64,000 nucleotides of DNA from Cellulomonas phragmiteti (GCF_016862775.1 NZ_BONP01000007.1:116556-180555); one strand, 5' to 3'; shown: positions 32,650 to 41,960, numbered from the stretch's first letter. Notes: generated from the sequence alone by a model not told the origin. Numbers and translations: made by a program.

Positions 32650-33720
32650 ATGCCCCCCGCGATCCCGCCCGCCGAGCGCCTGCTCAACCTCGTCATCGCC
32701 CTGGTCAACACCCCGGGCCGGATGACGAAGGAGCAGGTGCGCGCGTCCGTGGCCGGGTACGGCGACGCGCGCTCGGACGAGGCGTTCGAGCGCATGTTCG
32801 AGCGGGACAAGGACACGCTGCGCGACCTCGGCATGCCGGTGCTGACCGTGACCCACGCGGGCCACGGCGACGACATCGGCTACCGCATCGACACCGCGCA
32901 CTGGTCGCTGCCGCCGATCGAGCTCACGGCCGCCGAGCTGGGCGTCCTGGCGCTGGCCGCGCAGGTGTGGCAGGACCAGTCGTTGCGCGCCGACTCGACC
33001 CGCGCCCTGACCAAGCTGCGTGCCGTGGGCGAGGCTCCCGAGGCGCACGACCTCGTCGCGGGTCTGGCGCCGCGCGTCCGGGCCGGCGGCGACGCGTTCG
33101 CGCCCCTGGTGGACGCGGTGCAGAACCGGCAGGCCGTGCGGTTCACCTACCACGCGGCCACGACCGGTGAGGTGCGCGAGCGTCGCGTCGAGCCGTGGAA
33201 GCTGCTCGCACGCCGCGGCGGGTGGGTGCTGCTGGCCCGGGACCGCGACCGTGACGCGAGCCGCTCCTTCCGGCTCAGCCGCATCCGCGGCCCGGTGCGT
33301 CCCGTGGGTGGCCCGGGCGGCTTCGCACCGCCCACCGTGCAGGAGCTCGCCGAGGCGTCCCGCGCCTGGATGGGCGGCGACGGGCCGGACCGCACGGCGC
33401 TGCTGGCGGTCACGCCGCAGCGCGCGGGTGCGCTGCGGGCGCGCGCGACGACGGTGCCGGACAACGCGGTGCTGCCGGCGGGCGCCGCCGACGTGCTCGC
33501 GGGCCGCGACCTGGTGGCCGTCCCGTACCGCCTGGACTGGGAGCTCGCCGAGGAGGTCGTCGCCTACGGCGACGCGGTCGTCGTCCTCGACCCGCCGCAG
33601 GTCCGCGACGCGGTCGTGGGGATGCTGCGTGTCGCGGCGACGCTGGACCGGCTGCGACCGCCCGGTGCCGCGCACCTCGCGGCGCGGCACGACGACGTCG
33701 AGGAGGCGCGCGGTGCCTGA
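32650..33720 (+). CDS. pafB: WYL-domain transcriptional activator PafB
   Basis: 356 aa from ATG 32650. Winged helix-turn-helix (about 1-75), a WYL domain (about 150-235, VQNRQAVRFTYHAATTGEVRERRVEPWKLL) and a WCX C-terminal extension. PafB pairs with PafC to activate LexA-independent DNA-damage genes in mycobacteria, sensing single-stranded nucleic acid through the WYL domain. It overlaps pafC by 8 nt. No proteasome genes are in this window. Confidence 0.93.
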   Translation: MPPAIPPAERLLNLVIALVNTPGRMTKEQVRASVAGYGDARSDEAFERMFERDKDTLRDLGMPVLTVTHAGHGDDIGYRIDTAHWSLPPIELTAAELGVLALAAQVWQDQSLRADSTRALTKLRAVGEAPEAHDLVAGLAPRVRAGGDAFAPLVDAVQNRQAVRFTYHAATTGEVRERRVEPWKLLARRGGWVLLARDRDRDASRSFRLSRIRGPVRPVGGPGGFAPPTVQELAEASRAWMGGDGPDRTALLAVTPQRAGALRARATTVPDNAVLPAGAADVLAGRDLVAVPYRLDWELAEEVVAYGDAVVVLDPPQVRDAVVGMLRVAATLDRLRPPGAAHLAARHDDVEEARGA

Positions 33721-34699
33721 GCGCGCGAGCGACCGCCTGGTGCGGATGCTGGGGATGATCGCCTACCTCGAGCGGCACGACGACGTCCCCGTCGAGCAGG
33801 TCGCTGCCCAGTTCGGCGTCACACCCGAGCAGGTCATGGCCGACGTCGACACGCTGTGGGTCACGGGCACGCCCGGCTACCTCCCGGACGACCTCATCGA
33901 CTTCGACGCCTCGTCGTACGAGCAGGGCGTCGTGCGCCTGACCGAGGGTCGCGGGATGACCCGGCCGCTGCGGCTCGGCCCGCGCGAGGGTGTCGCGCTG
34001 CTCGCGGCCCTGCGCTCCCTGGCGGCCCTGCGCCCCGCGCTCGACGCGCAGTCCGCCGCCGCCCTGGACTCCGCCCTGGCCAAGGTGCAGGCCGCGACCG
34101 GCGACGCGGCCGCCGGGGTTCCGGTCGAGGTGGTGCTGCAGGTCGACGCCACGCCCGCCGTCGCCGCGGCGATCGGCACGGCGCTGGCCGGCCGGCGGCG
34201 CCTGCGGCTGCGGTACGTCGACGCCTCCGACGTCCTGTCCGAGCGCGACGTCGACCCCGTCCGGCTGGTCAGCCAGGACGAGCACTCCTACCTGCTGGCC
34301 TGGTCGCTGGCCGCGGACGCGGAGCGCAAGTTCCGGGTCGACCGCATCGTCGAGGCCACCGTCCTGGCCGACGCGGCGTCGGAGCACCCGGTCTCGGACG
34401 ACGCCGACGGGTTCCACCCCGACGCCTCCGGCGAGCTGGTGACGGTGCGGCTGGCGGGACGGGCACGGTGGGTGGCCGAGTCGGTCCCCGTCGAGAGCAC
34501 CCGCGAGCTGCCCGACGGCGCGTTCGAGGTCGACCTGCGCGTCGTGCAGCCCTCCTGGCTGCGGCACCTGCTGCTGCAGGTCGCCGAGGAGGTCCTCGAC
34601 GTGCGCCCGCCGCACGTCGCGCAGGACACCGCCACCGCGGCGCGCGCCGCGCTCGAGGCGTACGCGCCGCTGCTCGGCCCGACGACGGGGGAGGCCTGA
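33713..34699 (+). CDS. pafC: WYL-domain transcriptional activator PafC
   Basis: 328 aa from GTG 33713, which overlaps the 3' end of pafB. Same winged helix-WYL-WCX architecture: LVRMLGMIAYLERHDDVPVEQ at the start and RRRLRLRYVDASDVLSERDVDPVRL for the WYL domain. Obligate partner of PafB in the DNA-damage response. The winged-helix region is shorter and more divergent than in PafB. Confidence 0.93.
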   Translation: MPERASDRLVRMLGMIAYLERHDDVPVEQVAAQFGVTPEQVMADVDTLWVTGTPGYLPDDLIDFDASSYEQGVVRLTEGRGMTRPLRLGPREGVALLAALRSLAALRPALDAQSAAALDSALAKVQAATGDAAAGVPVEVVLQVDATPAVAAAIGTALAGRRRLRLRYVDASDVLSERDVDPVRLVSQDEHSYLLAWSLAADAERKFRVDRIVEATVLADAASEHPVSDDADGFHPDASGELVTVRLAGRARWVAESVPVESTRELPDGAFEVDLRVVQPSWLRHLLLQVAEEVLDVRPPHVAQDTATAARAALEAYAPLLGPTTGEA

Positions 34700-34700
34700 C

Positions 34701-35033
34701 GTGCTCTGGTTCACCGTGTGGACCGTCCTGACCCTGGCGACGCTCGCCGGGGCGTTCTGGCTGGGTCGCCGGCTCTGGCGGTCGGCTGTCGCCCTGGGCC
34801 ACGAGGTCGTCCGGGCCGGGGACGTCGCGCAGCAGCTCGCCGAGCGCACCGCGCAGCTCGAGGCGCAGGCCCGCGCCGCCCAGCAGCGGTCGGGCCCGGC
34901 CCTGGGAGGGGACGCGGACGCGCTGCGCCAGCACGTCGAACAGCTCCGCGCGGCACGCCGCGCCCGCCGCACCGAACGGCGCGCGCGGCACCGCACGACG
35001 GTCGCCGACGCGGCCACGCGCTGGCTCGGCTGA
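34701..35033 (+). CDS. Small membrane-anchored coiled-coil protein
   Basis: 110 aa from GTG 34701, one base after the pafC stop. One transmembrane segment (about 3-23), a heptad-like Ala/Gln/Glu-rich stretch (about 40-90) and a very basic Arg-rich end. I recognise no family. Lying between pafC and tatA in a co-directional run, it is probably made with pafBC. Confidence 0.6.
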   Translation: MLWFTVWTVLTLATLAGAFWLGRRLWRSAVALGHEVVRAGDVAQQLAERTAQLEAQARAAQQRSGPALGGDADALRQHVEQLRAARRARRTERRARHRTTVADAATRWLG

Positions 35034-35039
35034 CACCGG

Positions 35040-35051
35040 CGAAGCGCTTCG
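35040..35051 (+). promoter_or_regulatory. 12-bp palindrome CGAAGCGCTTCG overlapping the tatA -35
   Basis: The perfect palindrome contains AAGCGCTT, the AANCGNTT core of LacI-family operators. Its last bases form part of TTCGAC, the -35 of the tatA promoter. A repressor bound here would block initiation; the identity of any such repressor is unknown. Confidence 0.5.
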
Positions 35052-35076
35052 ACAGCCCGGGGTGACGACGTACACT
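35048..35076 (+). promoter_or_regulatory. tatA promoter
   Basis: TTCGAC (35048-35053), 17-nt spacer, TACACT (35071-35076). This gives a ~30-nt leader with a GAGGGG ribosome site before ATG 35115. Confidence 0.6.
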
Positions 35077-35114
35077 CTCGGGCGCAGGACACAACGGATC
35101 GCAGAGGGGTCGTC

Positions 35115-35372
35115 ATGTTCAGGAACATCAGCGCCTGGCACCTGATCATCGTCCTGGTGGTGGTGCTCCTGCTGTTCGGGGCGAACCGCCTGCCAGGGCT
35201 CGCCAAGAGCATCGGCCAGTCCATGAAGATCTTCAAGAACGAGGTCAAGGACCTCACCGACGACGGCCGACGCGACGACACCACCGTCGCACCGGACACC
35301 GCCCCGGGACGCGCCGACGGGACCGACGTGCCGCCCCCGCCGCCGGCGTCGCCCGGCCCGCCGCGACCCTGA
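35115..35372 (+). CDS. tatA: Sec-independent translocase protein TatA
   Basis: 85 aa from ATG 35115. One N-terminal transmembrane helix (about 8-22), then the hinge and amphipathic helix with FGANRLPGLAKSIGQSMKIFK, and a Pro/Asp-rich tail. TatA oligomers form the passage for folded twin-arginine substrates. It precedes tatC by 7 nt. Confidence 0.95.
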   Translation: MFRNISAWHLIIVLVVVLLLFGANRLPGLAKSIGQSMKIFKNEVKDLTDDGRRDDTTVAPDTAPGRADGTDVPPPPPASPGPPRP

Positions 35373-35379
35373 GCCCCCC

Positions 35380-36216
35380 GTGAGCAGGAACCCCCGGCGC
35401 GACGGCGACCCCGACGGCCGCATGCCGCTGCGCGAGCACCTGCGCGAGCTGCGCCGCCGGGTCGTGCTCGTCGCGCTCGGCCTCCTCGTCGGCGCGGTCG
35501 GCGGCTGGGTCCTCTACGAGCCCGTCTTCCACCTGCTGCAGCAGCCCATCCTCGACGTCGCCGAGGCACGCGGGCAGCGCGTGTCCCTGAACTTCCAGGG
35601 CGTGGCCACCGCCTTCGACGTCCAGATCAAGGTCTCGCTGTTCCTCGGGGTGCTGTTCACCGCACCCTGGTGGATCTACCAGCTCTGGGCGTTCATCACC
35701 CCCGGCCTGACGTCGCGCGAGCGCCGGTACGCGGTCGGCTTCCTCGCCGTGGCGGTCCCGCTGTTCTTCGCCGGCGCAGCCCTCGCCTGGTGGGCGCTGC
35801 CCAACGCCGTGCGCCTGCTGACGGACTTCGCCCCTGCCGAGACGACCAACTGGGTCGACGCGCAGCTCTACCTCAGCTTCGTCATGCGCGTCGTGCTCGC
35901 GTTCGGCATCGGGTTCCTGCTGCCCGTCGTGATGGTCGCCCTCAACTTCGCCGGCCTGGTGCGCGCCCGTACCTGGTTGACCGGTTGGCGCTGGGCCGTC
36001 CTCGTCGCGTTCGTGTTCGCCGCCATCGCCACGCCGACGCCCGACGCGGTCACCATGCTCGCCGTGGCGATCCCCATCTGCCTGCTGTTCTTCGCCGCCC
36101 TGGGCGTGTGCGTCCTGCACGACCGCCGCCTCGACCGTCGCCTGGTCGCCCAGGGGCTGCCGCGTCTCGACGGGACGCTCCCCGACGAGGCCGACACCGC
36201 ACCCGGCGCGGCGTGA
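35380..36216 (+). CDS. tatC: Sec-independent translocase protein TatC
   Basis: 278 aa from GTG 35380. Six transmembrane helices. Cytoplasmic start with MPLREHLRELRRRV (signal-peptide binding, conserved Glu), SLFLGVLFTAPWWIYQLWAFITPGL cut by the second helix, and the P-x-PDA turn (ATPTPDAVTML). Recognises twin-arginine signals. It overlaps the next gene by GTGA. Confidence 0.96.
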   Translation: MSRNPRRDGDPDGRMPLREHLRELRRRVVLVALGLLVGAVGGWVLYEPVFHLLQQPILDVAEARGQRVSLNFQGVATAFDVQIKVSLFLGVLFTAPWWIYQLWAFITPGLTSRERRYAVGFLAVAVPLFFAGAALAWWALPNAVRLLTDFAPAETTNWVDAQLYLSFVMRVVLAFGIGFLLPVVMVALNFAGLVRARTWLTGWRWAVLVAFVFAAIATPTPDAVTMLAVAIPICLLFFAALGVCVLHDRRLDRRLVAQGLPRLDGTLPDEADTAPGAA

Positions 36217-37127
36217 GCACGCTCGGCCTCGTCGTCAACCCGGTCGCCGGCACCGGACGGGGCAGCAGCGTGGGACGACGCACGCACCGGCTGCTGCAAC
36301 GCGCCGGGCACGACGTGCACGACCTGTCCGCGCCCACCCTCGCGCAGGCCACCGAGCGGGCACGCCGTGGTGCGACCGACGGGCTGGACGCCCTCGTGGT
36401 CGTCGGCGGCGACGGCATGGTGCACCTCGGCGTCGGCGTCGCGGCCGGGACCGGGCTGCCGCTCGGCATCGTCGCCGTGGGTACCGGCAACGACGTCGCC
36501 CGGGCGTTCGGCCTGCCCCGCGGCGACGTCGACCGGGCCGTGGCCGTGCTCGACCGCGCGCTGCGCGCCGGCCCGCGACGGGTCGACGCCGTCCGCGCCG
36601 GGCGGCCCGACGGCACGACGGCGCGCTGGTACGCCGGCGTGCTGTCCTGCGGGCTCGACGCCGCCGTCAACGCCCGCGCCAACACCCTCACCTGGCCGCG
36701 GGGGCACGCCCGCTACCTGCGGGCGCTGCTGCCCGAGCTCGCCGCGTTCCGTCCGTACGGGTACCGCGTGCGCGTCGACGACACCGCGTGGGAGTCCACC
36801 GGCACCCTCGTCGCGGTCGCCAACACCCCGTGGTTCGGCGGCGGGCTGCCCATCGCCCCCGACGCCGACCCCACCGACGGGCTGCTCGACGTCGTCCTGG
36901 CCGGGCCCCTGACCCGCCGCGGCGCCGCCGGCATCTTCCCCCGCGTCTACCGTGGGCGGCACGTCGCCGACCACCGGGTGCAGGTCCTGCGGGGACGGCG
37001 CGTCCTCGTCGAGGCCGCGCCGGACCTCGGACCGCCGCCCCCGCCCGCCTTCGCCGACGGCGAACCGGTCGGACCGCTGCCGCTGCAGGTCGACGTGGTG
37101 CCCGACGCCCTGCACGTCCTGCTCTGA
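36213..37127 (+). CDS. Diacylglycerol-kinase-like lipid kinase
   Basis: 304 aa from GTG 36213, overlapping tatC. DAGK catalytic domain: LVVNPVAGTGRGSS at the start, VVVGGDGMVHLGVG with the GGDGT-like motif (Thr replaced by Met), VAVGTGNDVARAFGLP, and C-terminal PIAPDADPTDGLLDVVLAG. Similar to YegS/DgkB kinases that phosphorylate diacylglycerol or related lipids. The GGDGM variant is seen in other actinobacterial members. Its place between tatC and helY is not the mycobacterial arrangement. Confidence 0.88.
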   Translation: MSTLGLVVNPVAGTGRGSSVGRRTHRLLQRAGHDVHDLSAPTLAQATERARRGATDGLDALVVVGGDGMVHLGVGVAAGTGLPLGIVAVGTGNDVARAFGLPRGDVDRAVAVLDRALRAGPRRVDAVRAGRPDGTTARWYAGVLSCGLDAAVNARANTLTWPRGHARYLRALLPELAAFRPYGYRVRVDDTAWESTGTLVAVANTPWFGGGLPIAPDADPTDGLLDVVLAGPLTRRGAAGIFPRVYRGRHVADHRVQVLRGRRVLVEAAPDLGPPPPPAFADGEPVGPLPLQVDVVPDALHVLL

Positions 37128-37165
37128 GCCGGCAGCGCCGCATGCCGCGGGCGACCCGACGTGCC

Positions 37166-37171
37166 TAGGGT
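37166..37171 (+). promoter_or_regulatory. -10 (TAGGGT) for leaderless helY
   Basis: TAGGGT, then 6 nt, then GTG 37178. Confidence 0.55.
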
Positions 37172-37177
37172 GAGCCC

Positions 37178-40042
37178 GTGCCCTCACGTCGTCGCCGTAC
37201 AGGAGCCACGTCCGCCGCCGCGCCGGCCGCCGCGCCCGCACCGGCCGAGCCCTCGCCCGCCGAGCGCTACGCCGCCTCGCGCCGCCGCGCCGCCGCCGAC
37301 CGCGGCGAGCTCGCCGACTTCCGTTCCCGCCTGGAGTTCCCCCTCGACGACTTCCAGATCGAGGCCTGCGCCGCCCTCGAGCGCGGCAGCGGCGTCCTCG
37401 TCGCCGCCCCCACCGGCGCCGGCAAGACCGTGGTGGGGGAGTTCGCCGTCCACCTCGCCCTGGCCGCCGGGCGCAAGGCGTTCTACACGACGCCCATCAA
37501 GGCGCTGTCGAACCAGAAGTACGCCGACCTCGTGCGAGTGCACGGCACCGCCCGCGTCGGACTGCTCACGGGCGACACGACCGTCAACGGCGACGCCGAC
37601 GTGGTCGTCATGACCACCGAGGTGCTGCGCAACATGCTGTACGCCGGCTCGCCCGCGCTGGACGGCCTCGGCTACGTCGTCATGGACGAGGTCCACTACC
37701 TGGCCGACCGGTTCCGCGGCCCCGTCTGGGAGGAGGTGATCATCCACCTGCCCGACGACGTGCAGCTGGTCTCGCTGTCCGCCACCGTCTCCAACGCCGA
37801 GGAGTTCGGGGACTGGCTCGCCACCGTCCGCGGCGACACGACCGTCGTCGTCTCCGAGCACCGGCCGGTCCCGCTCGGCCAGCACGTGCTCGTCGGCGAC
37901 CAGCTGCTCGACCTGTACGCCGGGCACGTCGACCCGACCGCACCCGGCGTCGACCCGCCGATCAACCCCCACCTCACGCACCTGCTGCGCCGCCAGCCGC
38001 CCGGCGACCGCGACCGCCGCGGTCCGCGGGACCGCGGCGACCGCGCCCGCGGCGGTCACCGTCCCGGCGGGGGAGCGCGACCCGTCCCGCGGTTCGTCGT
38101 CGTGGACGAGCTCGCCGGCGCCGGCCTGCTGCCGGCCATCGTCTTCATCTTCTCCCGGGTCGGCTGCGAGGCGGCCGTGCAGCAGTGCCTGTCCGCCGGG
38201 GTGCGCCTGACGACGCCCGCGGAGCAGGCCGACATCCGGCGCGTCGCCGAGGAACGGTGCGCCGCGATCCCCCCGGAGGACCTCGGCGTGCTGGGGTACG
38301 ACGCGTTCGTCGAGGGCCTCGTCCGCGGTGTCGCCGCGCACCACGCCGGCATGCTCCCGCTGTTCAAGGAGACCGTCGAGGACCTGTTCTCGCGCGGCTG
38401 GGTCAAGGTCGTGTTCGCCACCGAGACCCTGGCGCTGGGCATCAACATGCCCGCCCGCTCCGTCGTGCTCGAGAAGCTCGTCAAGTGGGACGGCAGCGCG
38501 CACGTCGACGTCACGCCGGGGGAGTACACCCAGCTCACGGGACGCGCCGGACGCCGCGGCATCGACACCGAGGGGCACGCGGTGGTCGTGGCCCACGGCA
38601 CCCTGGACCCGGTGCAGCTCGCCGGGCTGGCCTCCCGCCGGCTGTACCCGCTGCGGTCCTCCTTCCGGCCCACGTACAACATGGCCGTCAACCTCGTCGC
38701 CCAGGTCGGCCGCGAACGGGCGCGCGACGTCCTGGAGACGTCGTTCGCGCAGTTCCAGGCCGACCGCGGCGTGGTCGGCCTCGCACGTCAGGCGCAGACG
38801 CACGCCGAGGCGCTCGAGGGCTACGCCGCGGCGATGTCCTGCCACCTGGGCGACTTCGCCCAGTACATGGCGCTGCGGCGCGCGATCACCGACCGCGAGC
38901 GCGGCCTGGCCAAGGAGGCGGCCGCCACCCGCCGGGCGGACGTCACCCGCACCCTCGAGGGGCTGCACGTCGGCGACGTCGTGGAGATCCCCGCCGGTCG
39001 CAGGCCCGAGCACGCGGTCGTCGTCGACCCGGGGGGCCGGGGCGGGTTCGACGGGCCGCGTCCCACGGTCCTGACGACCGACCGGCAGGTCCGCCGGCTC
39101 ACGGTCGCCGACGTCGGGACGGGCCTGCGCACCGTGGGACGGCTGAAGGTGCCCGCACGGTTCGAGGTCCGGGTGCCGGCGGCGCGCCGCGACCTGGCGG
39201 CGCGCCTGCGGTCGCGGCTCGACGAGCTCGACCTCGCGGCCGCGCCCGCACGCGCCGGGGGCCGCCGCGCCGAGCGCAGGTCGGCCGCGGCGGACGACGC
39301 CGCGCTCGAGGCGCTGCGGCGCGACCTGCGCGCCCACCCCTGCCACCGGTGCCCGGACCGCGAGGACCACGCACGGTGGGCGGAGCGCTGGGAGCGGCTG
39401 CGCGACGAGCACGCCGCTCTGGTGCGCCGGATCTCGGGCCGCACCGGGTCGATCGCCGCGGTCTTCGACCGCATCTGCGAGGTGCTGCGGACCCTGGGGT
39501 ACCTCGACACGGACGACGCGGGCGCGCTGCGCGTCACCGACGACGGACGCTGGCTGCGCCGCCTGTACGCCGAGAACGACCTGGTGCTCGCCGAGTGCCT
39601 GCGCCGTGGGGTCTGGGACGAGCTGGACCCGCCCGGGCTCGCTGCGGCGGTGTCGACGATCGTGTACCGCTCGCGCCGCGACGACGACGCCGAGGCACGT
39701 GTGCCGGGTGGCCCGGACGGCCGGCTCGGGCGGGCGCTCGACGCTGCCGTGCGTGCCTGGTCGCAGCTGGAGGACCTCGAGCACGGCGCACGGCTCGACA
39801 CGATCCAGCCGCTCGACCTCGGCCTCGTCGAGCCGATCCACCGGTGGGCCACGGGACGCAGCCTCGATGCCGTGCTCCGTGGCTCGGACCTGGCGGCAGG
39901 CGACTTCGTCCGGTGGTGCAAGCAGGTCATCGACGTCCTGGACCAGGTCGCCGGTGCCGCGCCCACCGCCCGGCTGCGCACGACGGCCGACCGTGCGGTG
40001 ACCGCGCTACGACGCGGGGTGGTGGCGTACTCGGCCGTGTGA
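37178..40042 (+). CDS. helY: Superfamily 2 RNA helicase, HelY/Ski2-like
   Basis: 954 aa from GTG 37178. Helicase core about 50-480 with motif I APTGAGKTVVGEF, motif Ia TTPIKALSNQK, motif II MDEVHYLAD, motif III SLSATVSNAEEF, motif V LGINMPARSVV and motif VI QLTGRAGRRGID. A Ski2-like helical C-terminal region follows. An Arg/Gly/Asp-rich insert of about 30 residues (37990-38085) interrupts the second RecA domain. It follows pafBC-tatAC as in mycobacteria. Probable cytosolic RNA-processing helicase. Confidence 0.93.
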   Translation: MPSRRRRTGATSAAAPAAAPAPAEPSPAERYAASRRRAAADRGELADFRSRLEFPLDDFQIEACAALERGSGVLVAAPTGAGKTVVGEFAVHLALAAGRKAFYTTPIKALSNQKYADLVRVHGTARVGLLTGDTTVNGDADVVVMTTEVLRNMLYAGSPALDGLGYVVMDEVHYLADRFRGPVWEEVIIHLPDDVQLVSLSATVSNAEEFGDWLATVRGDTTVVVSEHRPVPLGQHVLVGDQLLDLYAGHVDPTAPGVDPPINPHLTHLLRRQPPGDRDRRGPRDRGDRARGGHRPGGGARPVPRFVVVDELAGAGLLPAIVFIFSRVGCEAAVQQCLSAGVRLTTPAEQADIRRVAEERCAAIPPEDLGVLGYDAFVEGLVRGVAAHHAGMLPLFKETVEDLFSRGWVKVVFATETLALGINMPARSVVLEKLVKWDGSAHVDVTPGEYTQLTGRAGRRGIDTEGHAVVVAHGTLDPVQLAGLASRRLYPLRSSFRPTYNMAVNLVAQVGRERARDVLETSFAQFQADRGVVGLARQAQTHAEALEGYAAAMSCHLGDFAQYMALRRAITDRERGLAKEAAATRRADVTRTLEGLHVGDVVEIPAGRRPEHAVVVDPGGRGGFDGPRPTVLTTDRQVRRLTVADVGTGLRTVGRLKVPARFEVRVPAARRDLAARLRSRLDELDLAAAPARAGGRRAERRSAAADDAALEALRRDLRAHPCHRCPDREDHARWAERWERLRDEHAALVRRISGRTGSIAAVFDRICEVLRTLGYLDTDDAGALRVTDDGRWLRRLYAENDLVLAECLRRGVWDELDPPGLAAAVSTIVYRSRRDDDAEARVPGGPDGRLGRALDAAVRAWSQLEDLEHGARLDTIQPLDLGLVEPIHRWATGRSLDAVLRGSDLAAGDFVRWCKQVIDVLDQVAGAAPTARLRTTADRAVTALRRGVVAYSAV

Positions 40043-40109
40043 CACCGCTGACGCGCCCGTCGACCCGGACGCCCGTCCGGCCCGGTCCGCACCCGGCCGC
40101 CCGTGGCCC

Positions 40110-40115
40110 TATCGT
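40110..40115 (+). promoter_or_regulatory. -10 (TATCGT) for leaderless amidohydrolase gene
   Basis: TATCGT, then 8 nt, then GTG 40124. Confidence 0.5.
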
Positions 40116-40123
40116 GGGCCGAT

Positions 40124-41755
40124 GTGACCTCGACCCTCTACCGGCACGGTGTCGTGCACTCCCCGACGGACCCCTTCGCCGAGGCGCTGCTCGTCGAGGA
40201 CGGCGTCGTCGCCTGGATGGGCTCGGACGACACGGCCGACGGACTCGTCGCCGGCGTCGACGAGGTCGTCGAGCTGCAGGGCGCCCTGGTGGCCCCCGGC
40301 TTCGTCGACGCGCACGTGCACCTGCTGGAGACGGCGTTGGCGGCCGCGGGCCTGGACCTCACCGCGGACGGGGGAGCGCGCACCCTGGGCGCTGCGCTGG
40401 ACGCGGTCGCGCGCGTCGCGGCGGACCGCGCCGCGGGCGACCGGCGCGTGCTGCACGGCACAGGGTGGGACGAGGGCGCCTGGCCCGAGGGACGGCCACC
40501 GACCCGAGGCGAGCTGGACGCCGCGGCGCAGGGCCTGCCGGTGTACCTGGCGCGGGTCGACGTGCACTCCGCCGTGGTCTCCAGCGCCCTGGCCGACCTC
40601 GCCGGCCTGCGGGACCTGCCGGGCTGGTCGGACGACGGGCGGGTCACCGGTGCGGCGCACCACGCGGCGCGGGAGGTGGCACGTGCGGTGCGCGACGACG
40701 AGCGCAGCGCGCTGTACCGGGACGCGCTGAAGCGGGCGGCCGCCGCGGGCATCGTGGCCGTGCACGAGCAGTCCGCGCCCCACGTCGACACCCGCGCGGG
40801 CCTGCGCGAGCTCCTCGCGACGACCGCGGAGGCGGCCTCGGGCCTACCGCTCGTCGTGGGGTACCGCGGCGAGCTGTGCGTCACGGTGGACGACGCCCGG
40901 GAGCTGCTCGCCGACCTGCCCGGCCTGACCGGGATCGGCGGCGACCTGAACGTCGACGGCTCCATCGGGTCACGCACGGCTGCGCTGCGCCAGCCCTACA
41001 CCGACGCACCCGGCACGTCGGGCACGCTGCACCTGTCGGCCGAGCAGATCGCCAACCACGTGACGGCCGTGACGCGGGCGGGCACCCACACCGCGTTCCA
41101 CGTCATCGGCGACCGTGCGCTCGACGAGCTGCTGCTCGGACTGCGCGCAGCCGCGGACGTCGAGGGCACGGCGGCGATCGCCGGGGCCGGTCACCGGGTC
41201 GAGCACGCCGAGATGGTCGACGCGCACTCCCTGGCACAGATCGTCCTGCTGGGCCTGCGGCTGTCCGTGCAGCCGGCGTTCGACGCCGCCTGGGGCGGTG
41301 CGCAGGGGATGTACGCGGCCCGGCTCGGTCGAGGTCGGGCGGCCGCGCTCAACCCCTTCGCCGACCTCGCCGCCGCCGGTGTGCCCCTCGCCCTGGGGTC
41401 GGACTCGCCGGTGACGCCCTTCGACCCGTGGGCCGGGGTGCGGGCCGCGTCCGCGCACCACGAGCCCGACCAGCGCATCTCGGTGCGGGCCGCGTTCCGT
41501 GCGGCGACCCGCGGCGGGTGGCGGCTGGCCGGGGCGGACCACAGCGGGGCGGGGGAGCTGCGCGTCGGCGCACCGGCCCACCTGGCGGTCTGGCGGGCCG
41601 AGCACCTCGTGGTCCAGGCCTCGCGGACCTCGTCGTGGAGCGCCGACCCGCGCGCCGGCAGCCCGCTGCTGCCCGACCTGGGTCCCGACGAGCCGGCACC
41701 GCGCTGCCTGCGGACCACCCGCGCCGGGGTCGTGCTGCACGACGAGATGGGCTGA
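40124..41755 (+). CDS. Amidohydrolase family protein (YtcJ-like)
   Basis: About 543 aa. GTG 40124 is favoured by the TATCGT hexamer 8 nt upstream; a GTG at 40103 is possible. Metal-dependent hydrolase of the amidohydrolase-3 group: GALVAPGFVDAHVHLLE carries the HxH ligands, then AFHVIGDRALDELL, GHRVEHAEMVD, and LGSDSPVTPFDPW with the Asp ligand. The substrate cannot be told from sequence. No signal peptide is seen, so it should be cytosolic. Confidence 0.88.
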   Translation: MTSTLYRHGVVHSPTDPFAEALLVEDGVVAWMGSDDTADGLVAGVDEVVELQGALVAPGFVDAHVHLLETALAAAGLDLTADGGARTLGAALDAVARVAADRAAGDRRVLHGTGWDEGAWPEGRPPTRGELDAAAQGLPVYLARVDVHSAVVSSALADLAGLRDLPGWSDDGRVTGAAHHAAREVARAVRDDERSALYRDALKRAAAAGIVAVHEQSAPHVDTRAGLRELLATTAEAASGLPLVVGYRGELCVTVDDARELLADLPGLTGIGGDLNVDGSIGSRTAALRQPYTDAPGTSGTLHLSAEQIANHVTAVTRAGTHTAFHVIGDRALDELLLGLRAAADVEGTAAIAGAGHRVEHAEMVDAHSLAQIVLLGLRLSVQPAFDAAWGGAQGMYAARLGRGRAAALNPFADLAAAGVPLALGSDSPVTPFDPWAGVRAASAHHEPDQRISVRAAFRAATRGGWRLAGADHSGAGELRVGAPAHLAVWRAEHLVVQASRTSSWSADPRAGSPLLPDLGPDEPAPRCLRTTRAGVVLHDEMG

Positions 41756-41932
41756 CGCGCACCGCCCACCCTGTGTGCGGGTGAAAAATCGCGGGTCACA
41801 GGCGGTGTGACGAATCGTCCTGGTCGCCCCGAATCGCGACACGCGGGCGACACGCCGCGTGACGCGGCCGGCTCGGGGCCACCGCGGACTCCGTGGCCTG
41901 CACCGATCCTCGTGACCTGGTCCGACACGCGC

Positions 41933-41960
41933 TTGACAGCGGTCGTCAGGGGGGTAGTTT
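41933..41960 (+). promoter_or_regulatory. Consensus-like promoter TTGACA-N16-TAGTTT
   Basis: TTGACA (41933-41938), 16-nt spacer, TAGTTT (41955-41960). This is the best -35/-10 pair in the window. Transcription would start near 41967 and run ~210 nt before lnt. Confidence 0.6.

Noticed and set aside
41796..41810. TCACA-N5-TGTGA pair resembling a CRP/GlxR site
   Set aside because: The half-sites are in everted order and the spacer is 5, not the TGTGA-N6-TCACA arrangement; no target gene lies at a suitable distance.
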